From Clostridia bacterium (GTDB taxonomy: Bacteria; Bacillota; Clostridia; Christensenellales; UBA1242): a DNA stretch of 6,951 nucleotides. Under the pieces are notes generated by a model. The model made no database searches. It was given only the letters and a program-made list of their open reading frames with translations, and was not told the DNA's origin. Both the position numbers and the translations under genes were made by a program. Positions 5,760-6,951 of the stretch are shown one piece after another (position 1 is the first letter of the stretch; each line of letters begins with the position of its first letter). The stretch is taken from NCBI GenBank assembly GCA_017473795.1, contig JAFUJE010000019.1, forward strand, positions 1 through 6,951, read 5' to 3'.

Positions 5760-6944
5760 ATGAAGAAAAAATTTTTGAGTTTTGTGCTGGCCATTTGTAT
5801 GATCATACCTTGTGCGTTTGCGCTTGCTGCTTGCCAACAAGAGGAGCCGGCAGAGGAGGCAACCGCAAAAGTTATGAATGTGGGGCTCAATCCAAAAATT
5901 GAGTTCGTTTTAGACAAAGACGATAAAGTCGTATCAGTAAACGCACTCAACGAAGATGGAAACCATATCATTTCCGTTTCACTTGATGCGGATACGGAGG
6001 TTTCCAAGTTTGAAGGTTTGACTGCGGAGGAAGCAGTTGAATTGTTCTTGGAACTTACGGAAGAAAACGGTTATTTAATTACTGGCAATGAAGAAAAAAT
6101 TTCAATCGCAATTTCGGGTGATGCCCAAAAATTATTGGAAAAGGTAACTAACAAAGCTAACCAATTCCTGAACGAAAAAGGCATTGATCTTGAATTTGTG
6201 AAAGTTGTGGAAAAGGCATTGCAAAAAACCGATATTTTAAATGAAGTAAAACAATGTGTTAAGGAATACTCACAACAAGAGTTGGAAGGTATGACGGAAG
6301 AAGAATTAATCGAATTATTAAAAGGTTCACGTCAGGAAACCAAAAATTTCTTAACGCAAGAATTAAAGGATGCATATTACAATTTGCGTTTAGAGAAAAT
6401 CAATATTGCAGAATTAGAAACTTTGTATAGATATCCTCAATTTATTCCATCTGATTTGCGTTCATTATTTGAAACTGCAATGGAAAATTTAAACGATGCG
6501 GTTGCTGCATTAGAAGAAGCATATAACAATGCATTCTTAGATACAGAAAGTGCCTACAACCAAGCAAAACAGTTATACATTGAAGCAAAAGAAAATTTGT
6601 TGGCGGAAAGATTAGCGCTCGGTGTGGACGGGTTCTCAGAAGAAGACCTTGCTAAACTTGCTGTTTTGGAAGAGACAGCTACAAATTTGGAAACTGCCTT
6701 AGCAAACGAAAAAGCGGAAGCAGAAGGAATGATCGAAACAGTCAAAGCAACATTGGACATCGCTTTTAACGAAGCCATAAAATATGTAAATATAATTAAA
6801 ACTTCTTTAGAAAGTTTAGTACCTGGTTTTGATGCGATTTATGAAAATGCAAAACAAAATATGAAAAAAGGTTTCAAAGATTATTTTGAGGGGCATGAAT
6901 ATTTCAAAAACTTTGTTGATCATGGTCATTGGAATGTAGCCTAA
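5760..6944 (+). CDS. Lipoprotein with RsgI-like extracellular domain and long acidic helical C-terminus
   Basis: A 394-residue predicted lipoprotein anchored on the outer face of the membrane. The N-terminus has MKKK, a hydrophobic core and the lipobox LAAC with lipidated Cys25. Residues 36-121 (MNVGLNPKIEF, then VVSVNALNEDG, then LTAEEAVELF, ENGYLITG and ISIAISGD) resemble the domain that follows the membrane helix of anti-sigma-I factor RsgI. They include the Asn-Pro pair (44-45), at which RsgI proteins have been reported to cleave themselves. The cytoplasmic sigma-binding part and the transmembrane helix of RsgI are absent. Residues from about 125 to the end are mostly helical by composition, rich in Glu, Ala, Lys and Leu, and may form coiled coils. 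The end YFEGHEYFKNFVDHGHWN is rich in His and aromatic residues. The TAA stop lies 7 bases before the window end. It follows the PAS regulator by 97 bases on the same strand. Function is unknown; an envelope sensor or structural role is possible. Confidence 0.8.
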   Translation: MKKKFLSFVLAICMIIPCAFALAACQQEEPAEEATAKVMNVGLNPKIEFVLDKDDKVVSVNALNEDGNHIISVSLDADTEVSKFEGLTAEEAVELFLELTEENGYLITGNEEKISIAISGDAQKLLEKVTNKANQFLNEKGIDLEFVKVVEKALQKTDILNEVKQCVKEYSQQELEGMTEEELIELLKGSRQETKNFLTQELKDAYYNLRLEKINIAELETLYRYPQFIPSDLRSLFETAMENLNDAVAALEEAYNNAFLDTESAYNQAKQLYIEAKENLLAERLALGVDGFSEEDLAKLAVLEETATNLETALANEKAEAEGMIETVKATLDIAFNEAIKYVNIIKTSLESLVPGFDAIYENAKQNMKKGFKDYFEGHEYFKNFVDHGHWNVA

Positions 6945-6951
6945 TTCCGTT

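Noticed and set aside
5699..6007. Minus-strand open frame of 102 codons over the start of the lipoprotein gene
   Set aside because: It is Ser-rich with no ribosome binding site or family motif, and it overlaps the signal peptide and RsgI-like domain of the supported + strand gene.
6554..6778. Minus-strand open frame of 74 codons within the lipoprotein gene
   Set aside because: Its Ala/Ser-rich translation is the mirror of the Glu/Ala/Lys helical codons on the + strand.
5760..6944. Calling the lipoprotein a genuine anti-sigma factor RsgI
   Set aside because: It lacks the cytoplasmic sigma-binding N-terminus and the transmembrane helix, and no sigI gene is next to it; only the extracellular domain is shared.

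Overview
The window reads as a stretch of chromosome from a Gram-positive, Clostridia-like member of the Bacillota. The evidence is AT-rich DNA, strong purine-rich Shine-Dalgarno sites, a short Firmicutes-style AccA with the motif DTSGAFCGI, and a lipoprotein signal with a Gram-positive-type short leader. From memory of similar lipoproteins, an uncultured gut lineage such as Christensenellales is plausible, but this is inference. All six genes lie on the + strand and no mobile element, RNA gene or CRISPR array is visible.

Region 1 (about 1-3587) is the tail of a lipid/cofactor operon packed with gaps of 5, 13 and 0-9 bases. It holds accA (5' end outside the window), an AMP-forming acyl-CoA synthetase, acpS and a biotin-protein ligase without a DNA-binding domain. 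The genes fit one theme. AccA makes malonyl-CoA as part of acetyl-CoA carboxylase. The biotin ligase would activate the biotin carrier subunit AccB, and AcpS would activate acyl carrier protein. The synthetase could feed acyl-CoA into fatty-acid synthesis.

Region 2 (about 3588-5662) starts with a good sigma-A-type promoter and encodes a 661-residue cytoplasmic protein. It has several PAS-type sensor modules, a coiled-coil linker and a C-terminal winged-helix domain like those of SARP/OmpR-type regulators. It looks like a one-component sensor-regulator and has no kinase, GGDEF or receiver domain.

Region 3 (about 5663-6951) has a short AT-rich intergenic stretch with a direct repeat and an inverted repeat. 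It is followed by a 394-residue lipoprotein whose first extracellular domain resembles the juxtamembrane domain of RsgI anti-sigma-I factors, including the Asn-Pro motif, and then by a long acidic helical region. This lipoprotein and the PAS-winged-helix regulator next to it are the least ordinary parts of the window. Whether they form one sensing system is unproven.
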